Counted from the first letter of the stretch, positions 12,337-25,092 are shown. The stretch: DNA of 64,000 nucleotides from Protula sp. h YS-2021 (GCA_949752745.1 OX457027.1:89301720-89365719); one strand, 5' to 3'. The notes: generated from the sequence alone by a model not told the origin. A program made the numbers and translations.

Positions 12337-15150
12337 GGTTTAGGTTTGTTAGCTAACAAAATCGCTGTGCCATTTCCATATTTCCATATGCACTGTAGTT
12401 TCCCTCTGATGTGTCACAAATTAACACTTTTCATGGGGGTGCTCAAGTGTCCGTGTTGTGGCATTTTGGTCAACTGTCCGGCGACCAATGGTCAACTGTC
12501 CGGTGACCAATGATCAACTGTCCTACGAAGAATTGTATGGACGTCCTACATAAAACGTTGCGAATAGCGAAAAGCTTTTAACCTTACCTTAAACGTGGTT
12601 TATCCAGATTCCATGCATAAAATGAAATATTCCGCCCTCATTTTCACGTCTCATCCAATAGAACAGCAGATACTTGTACACATCCAAACGCCAGTCAAAC
12701 GACGTCAACGCAGAACCAACTGATATTTCCCCCTCTATGTTTTTCCCTCTATCAATTCACGTCTTGTATTTATTTGTTAATTCTGCCAGCAAAAAAACCG
12801 GGGGCTGCAGTTTTTTATAAGTGACATTCTGTACAAAACAGCACGTAGATATGATATGCATGAAGTATGTGCCCGGTTTTTTTTTCTCACTGGCTTTTAT
12901 TCCTACGTGGTTTCCCCTCACAGATGAGAGGTTAGTATTACAACTACGCTACAATCACACGTGTGTATTCGTGTGTAGAAGAAGTGAAAATCGTGCCCCA
13001 TAGTTTTGTAGTGTGTATGCATGCTGTTACCACAGGCACCCAACGTGCACTAGTGCAACAGAGCTAAAAAATGCATGTCCTTCACATTGCAGAAACCCGT
13101 CAGTGTGCAAGGAACTAATTAAGGGTTGGGGGTGAGAGTAGGGTACAATAAAAATAAAACCTTTTCAAACAAGGTAATAATTATACATATATGACATTAT
13201 TTTGTTTGTTTTTGTAAGTACTGGATATTGAATTGTTTCACTGAAGCACATATCTTTGCTCCCGACCCCCCACCCCCCCCCCCCACCCCGCCCTCTCTCC
13301 CCTTTAAACCTTAATTGCTATGAGTGACAAAAAGCAAAAGCTGTCCTTTCTTTTAATTCTGTATGCTCAAAATCACGGGGTTTTCAATCACTACAAAGAA
13401 ATTCATTTCTGCAAGAGAGAACCAGCGGGGGTGGTGGGGGGTGAATGCCACCCCCCCCCCCCCCTCAGTGTCACACTACTTATTCAACGACTGAGGAATG
13501 CTGTTTTTATTAAAAAAGACATTTCTATTCCTCCCGAGTAAAAAATGAGTGCTCTTCGGTTGCTCCTGTGATGTTACAGTACAACTGTTTGTTGTTTATA
13601 CACAAATCTTTATTGCATTTATTGCAAAGAAATATCACACGGCACCATTAAGTATTACTTTTAAAAAGCTACGATACTAATGTACGCTGTGCGTGGCTCG
13701 GTAAGGGAACGTCTTTTCATAAACTGTGTGTCAAATCTTGAATTTAATTACGACCGCTAACACAGAAAAAAGGAAAAAAAAAACAAACACATTCTGCCAA
13801 GGGCGTACTCAGTTAACGAAGTCATCCTTTACCTGAAATAAAAAAGTAGTCCCCTCCTGCATTCATGTCGCCTGCTATTAAAATACCAGCGTAAAAAGGG
13901 CACAATACCCGACACTGTATTTATATTTCTGTACTGTCTGTTTTGTGAAAAGAAGGGGGTTTTAAAGGGGGTGTGGAAATCAACAAAAGGGTTTATTTTG
14001 TTTAGGATAATATAAAGTAAGCACAAGTTCCATTTATATGCTTGTCCCCCCCCTCCCCCCAGTGGGCCCTCAACATGGCGTATTATTATTGATAGATAAT
14101 TGTTATGTGACATCAGAAAAAAAAACATTCTATTTGCTAATCTGTAAGAACCTTACATAACGGGCCTTATTTTATTTGAGCCTTGATTAATTTTAAACAA
14201 TTTCTGAGATGAAACAAGTGTGACCACGTGGAAATCATGGCTACCCCAAAAGGAAACATCCATTGTCCCAACCTTTTACAATAAAAATTGTTACCGTCGC
14301 CAGATGGCGGCTTCGTTTTAGCCTCGTCGTGCTCACTGTTTATATTATACCATTACAGAGAAGGTCGTTTTGTCAGATTATCAGACGTTGTTTTTTTAGC
14401 TTTTAGCATCTTCGTGCCCAACGTTTAGATTACACCATCACACAGAAGATTTTTTTTACAGATGTTGTTTTGACATAAGTCACAGAACCAGGAGCGCAAG
14501 GGTTATGAATAAAAGAACACGCGGGCTTTTTGCTCCAGCTAACAAAGACAGTTGAGGATATACTATTGTTGTACAGCTGGCGCTGAGTTGCACTTTTTCG
14601 ACCCCCTCCCTCCCCCCTCCCCAACCTCAACAGTCAGATGTTCCAGCATCCTAAAACATGCAACATTCCAGCTGCAAATACCCCCAGGCTGCTGTAAGGT
14701 TTATAATGAAGGCAGAAGGTACGTCTGCTCAGGAAAAAATTGAGCAAAAAACACTGCCAAAACGCTTAACAAATTCTATAAGGAACACTAATGATTGTGA
14801 GCTGAGGAAAGAGGTGGATGTCAGATTTATTCATGACGCCACCGTTTAGGAGAGTTTTCTGTGGGCACGCAGTAATTAGAAGTCTGTGTCAAAAAGGGGG
14901 TCGATTTTCATGTGTTCTTGACCACAGCTCCCACAGGTTTTGATCGATCATCTCCAAATTTTACCAGAACTTTAACTGAAATACCTAGTAAAATCCATAC
15001 AAAATTATATATATTTCTGGATATTGTTTTTATTTTGCTTCTGTTTTGTTTTGTTGTTTTGTTTTGTTTGTTTGCTTGTTTGTTTGTCTGTTTTTTTTGT
15101 TGATAACTTGATTTTTAATTTTAATTTCCGAATTTGGCGGAGATTTAATT
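12337..15150. other. Non-coding part of duplication copy 1
   Basis: No gene could be supported. There is a short 24-bp repeat (GGTCAACTGTCCGG) near 12466-12533, poly-C tracts near 13266-13284 and 13451-13465, and a T/G-rich stretch near 15035-15095. The equivalent part of copy 2 is 28619-31433. Confidence 0.5.
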
Positions 15151-15154
15151 TTCC

Positions 15155-15370
15155 AAAAATCTTTACAACATTGGTTTGCGCAGTTCTCTGTGTAAAACAT
15201 TGATCTGCCCAGTTCTTTATGTAAAAAATTGGTGTGCGCAGTTCTCTATATAAAACATTGGACTGCGCAGTTCTCTGTATAAAACAATGGTGTGCGCAGT
15301 TCTCTATATAAAACAGTGGTCTGCGAAGTTCTCTGTGTAAAACATTGGTCTGTGCAGTTCTCTATTAAAC
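15155..15370. repeat. 29-30-bp tandem repeat, copy 1
   Basis: About seven units of the form ACATTGGTGTGCGCAGTTCT followed by CTGTATAAA. The homologous array in copy 2 has the same number of units. Confidence 0.8.
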
Positions 15371-16540
15371 TTTATTCTTTTCGCTCCAAAAAAGTTTTGC
15401 CATTTTTTAAATTATGTTTTTCAAATAGTATAATATGTATTATTTGTTAAAATCTAACAGTATTTTTTTCGGAAACTATTCATTGGAAAATATATAAAAA
15501 ATCATAAATCCCCATATCTGGTCGATATGAGTTTTTTGATTTCGACAAAAGTTTGCGCGTTCGTTCGTTAACCACTCCCTTTTTGTCCGCCAGTATGGGG
15601 CCTATTAGCTAATTTCTACGTTTTATCGTAGTTACCCAGTTCCAGTGTCATGTTTAATCCAAAATCCCGGTTTTCTCTTGTTTCTTTATCACCATAACGT
15701 ACCCGAAAATGAATTCTATAGTAGTGCATGACTCGTGGTGATTATTTTGATGTAAAATGTTTTGATTGGCTATTCCAAGCAGACGAACAAGACCTACGCA
15801 CTTGCGTCCTGAAATCTTAGATTTTCGCTCAGAGAAGGCGTCAAACGTCCGTGTTAATCGTGACGATCCACATTTTTTCCCAAGGTGCATTTTTACTGAC
15901 GAGTTGGTTTTATTTTTTATAAGCAATCAGATGTGCAAAAACGAACATGTTTTCGGACTGATTAGCTCAGTCCAGCTTGACCTGTCTTTGAGAGATATAC
16001 ATTTATGGCGTTATTTAATCTGTCCCGATTCTACATAATAAGGCTGTGAGCTGTTTGTTAGATCTGGATTCATTCCCTTAGTTAATCTGACATATGTTTC
16101 CGAGTGATTCTACATGCAAACTGGGTAACAGATGTTGCCTTGCATTTCCTAGGATTAGGGAAATACAGTGATCCCATTTGAATAGAATACTAGTCAAATG
16201 TTGAACCAATCTGTAGCACACTAGCAGAAAAGTTTTAAAAAAAAACATTTTATACGCTGTTCTACTGGCACATGCGGTAGGTGTGCTGATATGTTTGACA
16301 CTGTCGACCATACTATTCTACTGACACATTTTAATGAAATCATGAAAGTGTCGGATAATGCCTTATCCTGGTGTGAGTCATAATTGGCAATGCACAACTG
16401 CTAAATTGTGAGGAGAGGGTCAATACTAGAGGGAAGAGAGTCTCACCACAGCGATGCCACAATGTTCTTGCACAATGTTCTTGTGGGAGGGGGCTGACAT
16501 AGCATCTCACGGGGGGCGGGGGGGTCTGACATAGTATCTG

Positions 16541-16618
16541 CTAGGGAGGGAGGAGGCGGAGCTTCAGTGATGACGTCACGATTATTGACTGGGGCAGAAC
16601 TCTTGTTTTCCTACTACT
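16541..16618. mobile_element. Remnant right end of a Polinton-type element, copy 1
   Basis: Reading inward from 16618 on the minus strand gives AGTAGTAGGAAAAC, then GTTCTGCCCCAGTCAATAAT, then CGTGACGTCATCACTGAAGC. This matches the order of motifs in the ends of the 2.7-kb element at 4149 (AGTAG, GGTTCTGC, GTCAAT, TGACGTCA). No partner end was found nearby, so this looks like a solo terminus or a truncated copy. Confidence 0.6.
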
Positions 16619-16969
16619 AAACCTGTGATTCGTGTTCTTTCTGTAATGTGCGAGATGGTCGCCCACAGATTTTCAGGTCATAAAAGTGAAGTTAAACAAC
16701 GTAAATCCTAAAAGAAACTCAATCTAACTTTGTGGTCATGTACACCTTACACGTCTCTCGTCGATTGTCATAGGAACAACAATGCAATAAATTGCTAATT
16801 GATTGCCAATTGATTGCTAATTGATTGCTAAGTGAAAACGTTGTTACTCTAGTTGACAAACTGGTACTTCGAATACGGATATTAAAAAACTTTTAAAACA
16901 TAATTTTACAATGGTACAAAATGTTATCAGGATTGTCCTTGCAATCGATGCCATTGCCTGCATTTAACG

Positions 16970-17610
16970 TGCGTATCAGACGTCGGCGGTACCAAACAAG
17001 TAAACATTCAAACGCCGATCCAACGCCGAGTTAGGTTGCGACGCCGATCCGATTAAGCCACAAAATTGACTGCTTTTGTAATATGGCTGTGACTGGTCGC
17101 AAGCACAGATCAAAGTCTTGCCAACGTCTTAAATTTGACACAACTTTGAATAGACGTTGGACGAGCAACGTTGTTTAGACGTTTCTTTTGGTCTCAACCA
17201 AAGCGTAACTTTTTCCGACGACCAATCAACGTATTTTGTGCAACGTTGAATAGATGTCGGAAAATCGACGTCAGATCGACATCGAAAAATCGACGTTGCT
17301 TCGACGTTGGCCTCACAGCTGCTCTTGTTGTCGGTTACCGGAAATGGCAGCTAAGTCAGGTCAGTTCGAAAGTACACCAAAAAGAGAACGTAAAATATAA
17401 GAATTTCAAGAGCGTTTTTTCAAGTTTTTCCTCCACCTACTTTTGAAAAGTATTCATGAAAATGAATATTAAGATTGATATTTTCCCGACGTCTATGCGA
17501 CGTCTATCCAACTTGGGAAGGTAGACATTGTTTCGACTTCCATAAACAACCAGAACCTGACGTTCATCCGGCGTGGTGCGACGTCTACCCAACATAGATG
17601 GAACGTTGCA
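16970..17610. repeat. ACGT-rich periodic interspersed repeat, copy 1
   Basis: Dense short palindromic motifs (CGACGTTGG, CAACGTTG, TCGACGTCAG, GACGTCTA) recur every 10-20 bases across about 640 bp, in two blocks separated by a less regular middle (about 17330-17480). The pattern resembles periodic, palindromic MITE-like repeats seen in invertebrate genomes. No open frame of note. Confidence 0.45.
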
Positions 17611-18595
17611 ATGCTAGCTGTGAAATGAAAGAAATAACAACCGTAATGATTTACATTTAATGGCATTGATAAAAATTCTTTGTACATACGAACCAGTTTA
17701 TTCGAAGATATTTATCTGAGGATATTGATCTGAAGATATTAATCTGGAGATATTGATCTGGAGATATTGGCAGATACGCAGAAAATTATAAATGCCCTTA
17801 CATCAAGAAGAATGCTAGAAAAATAGGAAAAAAATATAGATTATTGCTAAGTACATAAAAATAACATAAAATTAAAAAGTTGTTTATACAAGAATATCGC
17901 ATAATGAAGAGGTATTGGTGTCCATATAGTAACGTTACTCAACACTTTGTCTGAGGATATTAATAAAACTGTACATTTATTCAAATAGTCGGATAGAGAA
18001 TTGTCTTCAGAAGTTTCTAAATGAGTTAGCACATTAAGTTAAAGCTGTGAGACCAACAAGTGGGCCCATACTTGGAAATCGACGTCTCTTTCGTATAAGA
18101 TTGGGCTATAATAAATTCTATTTTGTTAGAAACGTATTCGTAACTGGGCTATAAAAGAGACAGAATAACGTGTAAAACAGCGCACATGTCGAAAGAAAAT
18201 TAAAATTTCGATTTTTTTTTCGTTTTCATTTCTCTATAGTTTAACCCCCTGCAGTTGCGGTCGAAACGACACATCCATTGCAACGCTCCAAAAGTGCGAA
18301 CTGGCTTAAACATAAAATATGGCCACTTATATATATATATAAATAACTTCCGTTTACGAAATACAATGGCTGCTGAATACACCATAGTAAAAGAACTACA
18401 CAAGAATTCTTAATCCGATCAGCCAGTCTGCTGTTTTTTGTTATTAACTGTTGGTAAATAATCAAACACAAACAAGATGTTTTTCTCACAACATCCATAT
18501 ATACCTTACATTCAAAGAAAGAATCCATTTTTGTCTGTGGACACTGATTTTGACCAGTTCTACAACCAAATGCTGGTTCCAAGTAATACTTCATT

Positions 18596-20812
18596 TTACG
18601 ACTGTTTATCTCCACCAGGTGCTCCGGCTTTGTTCATCATGTTAAGTCGTTCGACATCGACGCCCTGAAAGCCCTGCTCTGCCTGGACGTGGTTGAAGAA
18701 GATACGGGAGAAGATGAGCGAGGCGCTCTCGTAGACGGGATCGAAGCAGCAGTGGATGACGGTCGCGTAACATCTCGCGCAGCACGAGAAGTTGATGTTG
18801 AAGATGTAGAGGCAAGGTGTAATGGACCAGATGTGGCTGAAGGTCACACAGGCGAAGTTACCTGAAATGTATGGTCCGTGGAACATTATCATGAAGGTAT
18901 CAGACATGTAATCAAGGAGTTATCCAGAGCTGTGACGTCACTTCAGGTTATCACGTGTTACACAGTGAAGAGTTACCCAGAGATGTGACGTCACGTCGTT
19001 ATCACACAGTTATCCTGAGATGTGACGTCATGTCAAGTTCTGACAGATATGCGGAAAATGTGACGTCATTTGAAGTTATCACGAAGACATGTATCGTGAA
19101 ATTATTGCCAAGATTTGGAGTTAAGGCCCTGGGCGGCCACTCAGATTCAGACTGCGTGTCCATGACTCATTAAATCGAGCCCTAAACGAGGAGTGCTAAG
19201 TTTGACATATACTTCTTTAAGTAAATGCGTACATCCATGTAAATGTTACCCGCTAAACGCGCATTGTTAATTTGATTTATAAGCACCCACCCCCCCAACC
19301 CCCGCACCCAGTTATGTATTTATGGGTACAAGCGCAACGAGAACGCACGTTAAATACACTCACAAAACGAAGACTAAACAGATAGCGTGTTAACTTTTGG
19401 GCCATCCTTTCTGTTGGACGCGGAGGGCAGCTCCGAAAGAATCCCCCTTTTGTGAAAAACGCAGAGCACTAGATGAAAATAACCGCATTTTAACGAAATT
19501 GGCTCTTCGTGCGGACCACATCTGACCCCTCCTTCCTCAACATATTCACTCACCTCTGTCTGGGAACACAGTTGAAAAACAAATGCCACCCTTCCCCGGG
19601 GATTAAGGTACATTAGAATGAACAGAAAATCTTTGCGGATTGCCATAATTCTCCGTGAGCTTTGGGCGTTGTGAGGAAATAAACACTGCTAGGACAGAAT
19701 AGAACAGTGCTTTTCCTTGGAGAAGGGGAATGGTGTGGGGCTGAGGTGTTGTTCACACTTGATGCATATACAATAAAACCTGCCTACACCGGGCAACGGG
19801 GGGACTGGCGGATTCTGTCCGGTATATAGAGGTGTCCGGTATTTCATGGGTCATGTAAATCAATGGGGAAATTGGGACTGAGAATTCGTGTCCGGTATTG
19901 GCACTTGTACGGTATTTCAGGGTTTGTCCAGAATGAGATTTTACTGTACTTCATTAACTTAAATAAAAGTCGACCTGGGGATAAAACAAACCTGCTAACT
20001 GAACCACCTCACATATTCAATCACTTTTTGATAGCCTCGTTTCTGATGCTTTCCTTTTGAAGAACCCTACAAAAACAGTCATCCCCAAAACGGTCTATCT
20101 TACTGCAACCCTATTTGCTGTCCCTTTTCCTTGGATAAATTCTACTTGCATTTTAATATTTCGAGTACTTACAGCCCCAGCAGAAAGCGAGCGGTATTGC
20201 ACAGATATAAGTGAGTATACTGTAGCAGAGGTCTTTCCCAAGGTAAAAACACTTGTAGGAATTCCTCCAGACACAGTCGGCCGAGTGCGCCCCATCAGGC
20301 TCTCCTATAATGTCCTCAAAGAATGTCTGAAAGCAGATCAAATAAGAACGCGTTATGGCAATTCATGATGTGCGCGTTTATGTTCTCAAACAGTTCAATT
20401 TACCGTTTTAACAAGTGTGTTTGTCCGTGTTTTGTTTATTTCTTTACACCTGTTTGTTTGTGTGTGTGTTTTTATGTTTTTTTTTGCAGATGACAAAAGG
20501 CCAAGATTATTTTTAAATACAATGTTTATGATTCGGCGATCTGCGTCGCGCCGTCTTATAGACATAGACGAGGAGACGGAGAGGAGGAAGGGAGGTGTGT
20601 GTGTGTATGTGTGTGGGGGGGGGGGGGGGGGGAGGTGGAGGATGAGAAGGAGGAGGACCTACCTTCAAGTGTGGATTGAGGTCATTGGGATCCCTATTGA
20701 GCATATCCAGATTCTCCACGTCCTCTTTCGTGCCCTTGCCGCCGTCCATGTGCTGCATCTCTACCCTCACGTCCTCGGCGTCCCCATCACTTCCCTTCCG
20801 TCCCTTCCCCAT
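18596..20812 (-). CDS. CAV: Caveolin, three exons (copy 1)
   Basis: Exons on the minus strand are 20812-20663 (50 codons, donor AAG/GTAGGT, phase 0), 20326-20173 (acceptor TTTCAG, donor GCT/GTAAGT, phase 1) and 18861-18596 (acceptor ATTTCAG, TAA stop side). All junctions are consensus and in phase, giving 189 residues. The signature motif FEDIIGEP is at residues 53-60. An aromatic/Cys scaffolding segment follows (DCVWRNSYKCFYLGKDLCYS, 67-86), then the intramembrane hairpin. HIWSITPC (111-118) matches caveolin HIWAVVPC with its palmitoylated Cys, and FDPVYE (141-146) matches CDPLFE. Caveolins oligomerise on the inner plasma membrane to build caveolae and organise signalling. The Met/Asp-rich N-terminus and the 40-residue tail after AEQ are lineage-specific. 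Orthology to CAV1, 2 or 3 is unresolved. Confidence 0.93.
18905..19090. promoter_or_regulatory. Tandem CRE (TGACGTCA) cluster in caveolin intron 2, copy 1
   Basis: Four TGACGTCA palindromes at intervals of about 50 bp, each in a diverged repeat unit of the form TTATCC-GAG-TGTGACGTCA. CREB/ATF-family factors bind this octamer. The cluster lies just upstream of exon 3 in transcription order. It may be an intronic enhancer, or simply a fragment of a CRE-rich mobile element. Confidence 0.5.
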
Positions 20813-21253
20813 TTTATTTCCTTCTCTCTTTTTTCAATTCTAACAAAATCCAGTTAATAGTACACGAGAATTTTTCTATTGTCGCCCTGTTAATTACTTC
20901 TCACGGTGAATTCTGTAAAAGTAAACATGAAATTTATTCAACTACTAAAACTATAATAACACAATCCCACAAAAACGAACCAATCACGTTAAAAAGCCGT
21001 TCGTGGTTTTGAAACAATATGTAAGCCCCCAAATCCCAGGCTTAGGTTTCGTTGGATGCGTACTTTTATAAATACGAAATGGTGGCATTGTTCTGCTAAA
21101 AAATTTACTTTTATGGAGAACTTCGGCACCTTTTTGATGCTGCAATTTTATTTCTTAATGTTAAAAAAACATTAAATCGTAAACAGCCTCGACACCACTA
21201 AACAGACACACTAAAAAGAAAAAAAAATTGTCAAACCATGAATATCACCGTGT

Positions 21254-21337
<84 letters not shown>

Positions 21338-23070
21338 CGATTTTGTAGACTTTTTTTAAGATGGTGAATTCACATGTAACGCTACGTTTTATAAACTTTT
21401 AGCTGTCACTGTCTATTTAATCACAAAGAACATTTTATCCTTATCCGAAAGCACTATGCGTGTAAAAACATCCCGATCAAAAATAATTTCAATTTTTGTC
21501 TCAGCAACTTTTATTTCAAATTGTCAAATTGTTTTGAAAAGTACAAACCACCAGGCTGATTCCAATTGCTGCAGCGTTTGTAGGGAACGATGGGTTGATT
21601 GCTCAATGAAGAGGCGTGCTTGATTTCTCGGCCTCACCACAGAGCACAAAGGGCACGAATAAGCCACTTCAAATGACTACGTGTGCAGATAACAACAGAA
21701 AGTGTTTTAGTAAAAACTGTAACTACTTCAGAGGCCAATCAGAAAATGGTTATCTGGAGAATGTGACAGCGAGGTGACGAAACGCTGTGGCTAGCGACTA
21801 CAGCTTGTACACACCGATGGGGAGGGGAGTGAGGGGGGGGGGAGGATGGGGGTTCTTATGGTGATCCCTCCTCCCCTCATCAGAGAATGGTTATCTGGAG
21901 AATGTGACAGCGAGGTGACGAAACGCTGTGGCCAGGGAGGGGTTGGGGTTGTTACGGTAATACCCCCTCCCCTAGTGCAATTTGTGACCATAGCGTGAAA
22001 TCCCGGGATATAGGAGCGATCGAGGGAGGGAGGGGGGAGGGCGATGTATAGTTATCAGCTTGCGTTGAATATTTACTTCTTGTTACATGCCTTGGTAAAA
22101 TGCTGTCATCTGATTCGTCGATTCCTAAGTCAACCATTGTTGGTCTGAACGCACAAGGTGAAACACTGCTAGATGTTGCAGCTATTTGTAGCCAAAGACC
22201 ATCGAAGGCATGTCACAAAGCAGATGCTGACTTATTTTGAGTAACCATGGATATATATTGTTGACCAGTTGATCTTTAGGTCAACACTTTCTAAATGGGC
22301 AATAATACTTCATGTTTACCCAACATCTGCTTGTTATTTTATCGATTACTAAGGCCTGGGTAGGTCACGTGACGTGAACACTCACCAGTAAGCTTTCAAA
22401 GCAATCTGCCAGGTATTTTGCAAAACAACTCCCCTCTCTTCGCCCCCCCCCCTCCGGCTCCACTGTAGAAAATCCTAGACCCGCACATGTAAAGATCGCA
22501 TTTTTAATCACAAGTTTCGCCCACACCATTAAGCAGAAAATAAACTGGAGTATTACTGATTTTTCATGGGATAGGGAGGGTGCGTGGGTGGGGATGGGGG
22601 TTGGGTGGTTGTCTCAAAAGTCGTCCATGCAACCAGCCAGAAGGCACACAGATGTATTTTATCTCGTCATCCGAAAATCCCAAAACAAACCAGATATCAC
22701 GTGACATGAACGAGCTTAGAATGAGAAGATACGCGATAACACCTCGCCTGGTGGTGATGATAGGGAAGGCAGGCCTGCACCAACCACCGCAAAGCATTCA
22801 TCAGGCCTTGAGATTTCTTAAGTAAGGATTTAATGATAACATTGCGACACCAGTGGGACATATAGTTCAAACGGTTTTGTATCCGGGTTGAATGAAATTG
22901 GGGGTTTCTTTTCTAATGGGAAAGAAGTCCCATATCTGGAATGGTCAAATTTGCGTGCAGAAAAAGTAGTCCTATATCCGGGCTGGTTGAATTTACGTAC
23001 AGAAGAAGTGGTCCTACAACGGAACTTATTATGTCGTTTGTGAGCTTCTGTGTCGTAACAGGCAAACCGC
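20813..23070. other. Non-coding upstream region of caveolin copy 1
   Basis: Immediate 5' flank of the minus-strand caveolin gene, then intergenic sequence. Contains a long GA microsatellite (21256-21334), two near-identical blocks with GGTTATCTGGAGAATGTGAC (21748 and 21888) and C/G-rich tracts. No further exon could be supported. Confidence 0.5.
21256..21334. repeat. GA dinucleotide microsatellite, copy 1
   Basis: About 39 uninterrupted GA units. The copy-2 counterpart (37534-37600) is about 12 bp shorter, one of the few visible differences between the two duplicated segments. Confidence 0.95.
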
Positions 23071-23079
23071 AATGGCAGC

Positions 23080-23490
23080 AAAAAGTGGTCCCATTTCTAA
23101 GGGGAGAAGGAATGGGGAGAAGAAGGGGTGGGAGAAGGCAGGACAAGGCAACCACAACGGCAGTAAAAATACTCCCATTTCTAAGGGGATAAGGAATGGG
23201 GAGAAGAAGGGGTGGGAGAGGGCAGGACAAGGCAACTACAACGGCACTAAAATTGATCCCAATTCTAAGGGGAGAAGGAATAGGGAGGAGAAGGGGCGGG
23301 AGAGGGTAGGACAAGGCAACCACAACGGCAGTAAAAATGGTCCAATTTCTAAGGGAAGGGGGGTTAGGGAGGAGGAGGGGTTTGAGAGGGCAGAAAAAGG
23401 CAACCATAACGGCAGTAAAAGTGGTCCCATTTCTAAGGGAAGGAGGGGGAGGGTGGGAGAGGGGAGGACAATTAAATCACAACGGCAGTA
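23080..23490. repeat. 84-bp minisatellite, copy 1
   Basis: Five units of 84 bp, each starting near CCCATTTCTAAGGGGAGAAG and containing CAACCACAACGGCAGTAAAA. Because 84 is a multiple of three, the array is open for up to 164 codons on both strands, with a 28-residue period. I regard those frames as repeat artefacts. Confidence 0.85.
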
Positions 23491-23607
23491 AAAATTTGTT
23501 AGATGGTCAAGTTTTGAATGTGGTCCTGTTACGGAGCTCGACAGAGGTTTAATATCTCATTGACTTGTTTGGAAACAGTGTAATATAATAAAATATTACA
23601 GTATAAT

Positions 23608-23964
23608 ATTACTGGGGAATGCATTCGGTTGGTTTCTGACTTGCGTGAAAGAATCGGTATTCTCGTTCAACTTGATTTTGAGAAAGCCTTTGACTCTGTT
23701 CAATGGAATTTTGCATTATCTGCTTTGAAAAAAATTGGAAATAGCTTTATTGGGTGTGTTAAGTTTTGCTACAACGAAGCGCTTAGTTGTGTCTTAAACA
23801 ATGGCAATAGTTCACAGTGTTTGTCGCTTTACATAAGCGTAAGACAAGGTTGTGCCTTATGCTGTTTTCTGTTTATTAGATGTGCTAAATACTGGCTTCC
23901 ATGATCAGTAAAAATAGCAACATCGAAGACATCAAAATTCTATCAAAAATTCATAAAGTAAACA
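23608..23964 (+). pseudogene. LINE reverse transcriptase fragment, 5' part (copy 1)
   Basis: The translation reads like the palm of an L1/Tx1-type reverse transcriptase. CIRLVSDLRER is followed by LVQLDFEKAFDSVQWNF (motif A region), a NNG segment and SVRQGCALC (motif B region). A stop occurs soon after, and the sequence breaks just before the expected YADD motif, where the 23965-25092 element is inserted. It is a dead copy. Confidence 0.8.
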
Positions 23965-25092
23965 AGTAGGGGAGAAACGACAGATCGAAAACAGGATGTG
24001 ACGTCATAATGACGTCACGAGGTGTTTTAGAACATCCATGGGGGTTCTGGAACAGATGTTTTAGAATCCCCATGGGGGTTCTGGAACAGGTAATTGATAG
24101 AGCGCGCGCCCATATCAATGACGTCATCATGACGTTATAATGACGTCATCATGACACCATCATCATGACGTTATAATGACGTCATCATGACGTTATCATG
24201 ACGTCATAATGACGTTATGACGTCATGCCATCATACTAAGACAGTCCTAAGTAGCATAACCCTAAGTCACCTGTCAATCATCATGACGTCATCAGTCACG
24301 TGACCTGTCAATTATCGGCCATGTGACCCTAACCCTAACAAGAGTTCCAGACCACTTTTTGACGTCATAATGACGTCAGACCCCTAGGAGACGTCCCTTC
24401 TACCATCTGTCTATCATGAGGAAACGACAGTTCCACGCCACTTTTTCTAGAACATTCTATTGGTCCAGAACCCCCATGGGTTTTCCACGCCACTTGTGAC
24501 GTCATAATGACGCCAGACCCCTAGGAGACGTCCCTTCTACCATCTGTCTATCACACATTCATAATACACATTCATAATGCACTCTATGGTTTAGGGTTAG
24601 GCTGCCCATACCCGGGCTCGAACCACCAACCTTCCGAGCATGGGTTCCACCAGGAGTCCCACGCTCTAACAACTCAGCTATTCCGGACTGAACCAGAATG
24701 TTTTGTGAAAACATGCCATATAAGGCTATAATACACAATGCACGGGTTAGGGTCACATGGCCGATAATGGACAGATCACGAGACTGATGACGTCATGATG
24801 ATTGACAGGTGACTTCGGGTTATGCTACTTAGGACTGTCTTAGTATGATGTCATGACGTCATGACGTCATTATGACGTCATGATGACGTCATGATGACGT
24901 CATTATAACGTCATGATGATGATGTCATGATGACGTCATTGATATTGGGGCGCGCTCTATCAATTACCTGTTCCAGAACCCCCATGGGGATTCTAAAACA
25001 TCTGTTCCAGAACCCCCATGGGGGTTCTTAAACACCTCATGACGTCATTATAACCTCACTTCCTGTTTTCGAACTGTCGTTTCTCCCCTACT
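23965..25092. mobile_element. CRE-rich 1.1-kb non-autonomous element with AGTAG ends (copy 1)
   Basis: Ends AGTAGGGGAGAAACGACAG (left) and its inverse (right, finishing CCCCTACT) are terminal inverted repeats. Inverted similarity continues through AAAACAGGA, TGACGTCA arrays and the palindrome GAACCCCCATGGGGGTTC. The element contains well over a dozen TGACGTCA or TGACGTTA sites and, near the centre, a tRNA-like sequence. No protein is encoded. It interrupts a LINE reverse transcriptase. The flanks do not show a clear 6-bp target duplication, and LINE sequence around the YADD motif is missing, so a deletion may have accompanied insertion. Confidence 0.7.
24602..24688 (-). other. tRNA-like / SINE-head sequence (copy 1)
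   Basis: On the minus strand there is an A-box-like TAGCTGAGTTGTTAGAGCG and, about 45 nt further, a B-box GGTTCGAGCCC. This is the layout of a tRNA gene or tRNA-derived SINE promoter. The first seven bases (GTCCGGA) do not pair with the 3' end, so this is not a functional tRNA. It sits in the centre of the CRE-rich element. Confidence 0.5.

Noticed and set aside
18241..18615. 124-codon minus-strand frame after caveolin
   Set aside because: Overlaps the end of caveolin exon 3 in another frame and has no recognisable protein features; likely 3' untranslated region.
18596..20812. Caveolin as a processed pseudogene
   Set aside because: Introns with consensus splice sites are present, phases match and the reading frame is intact.
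22913..23491. Open frames of 139 and 164 codons on opposite strands
   Set aside because: The 84-bp repeat is a multiple of three and stop-poor on both strands; no independent coding signal.
24602..24688. Functional tRNA gene
   Set aside because: A and B boxes are present but the acceptor ends do not pair, and it lies inside a mobile element.
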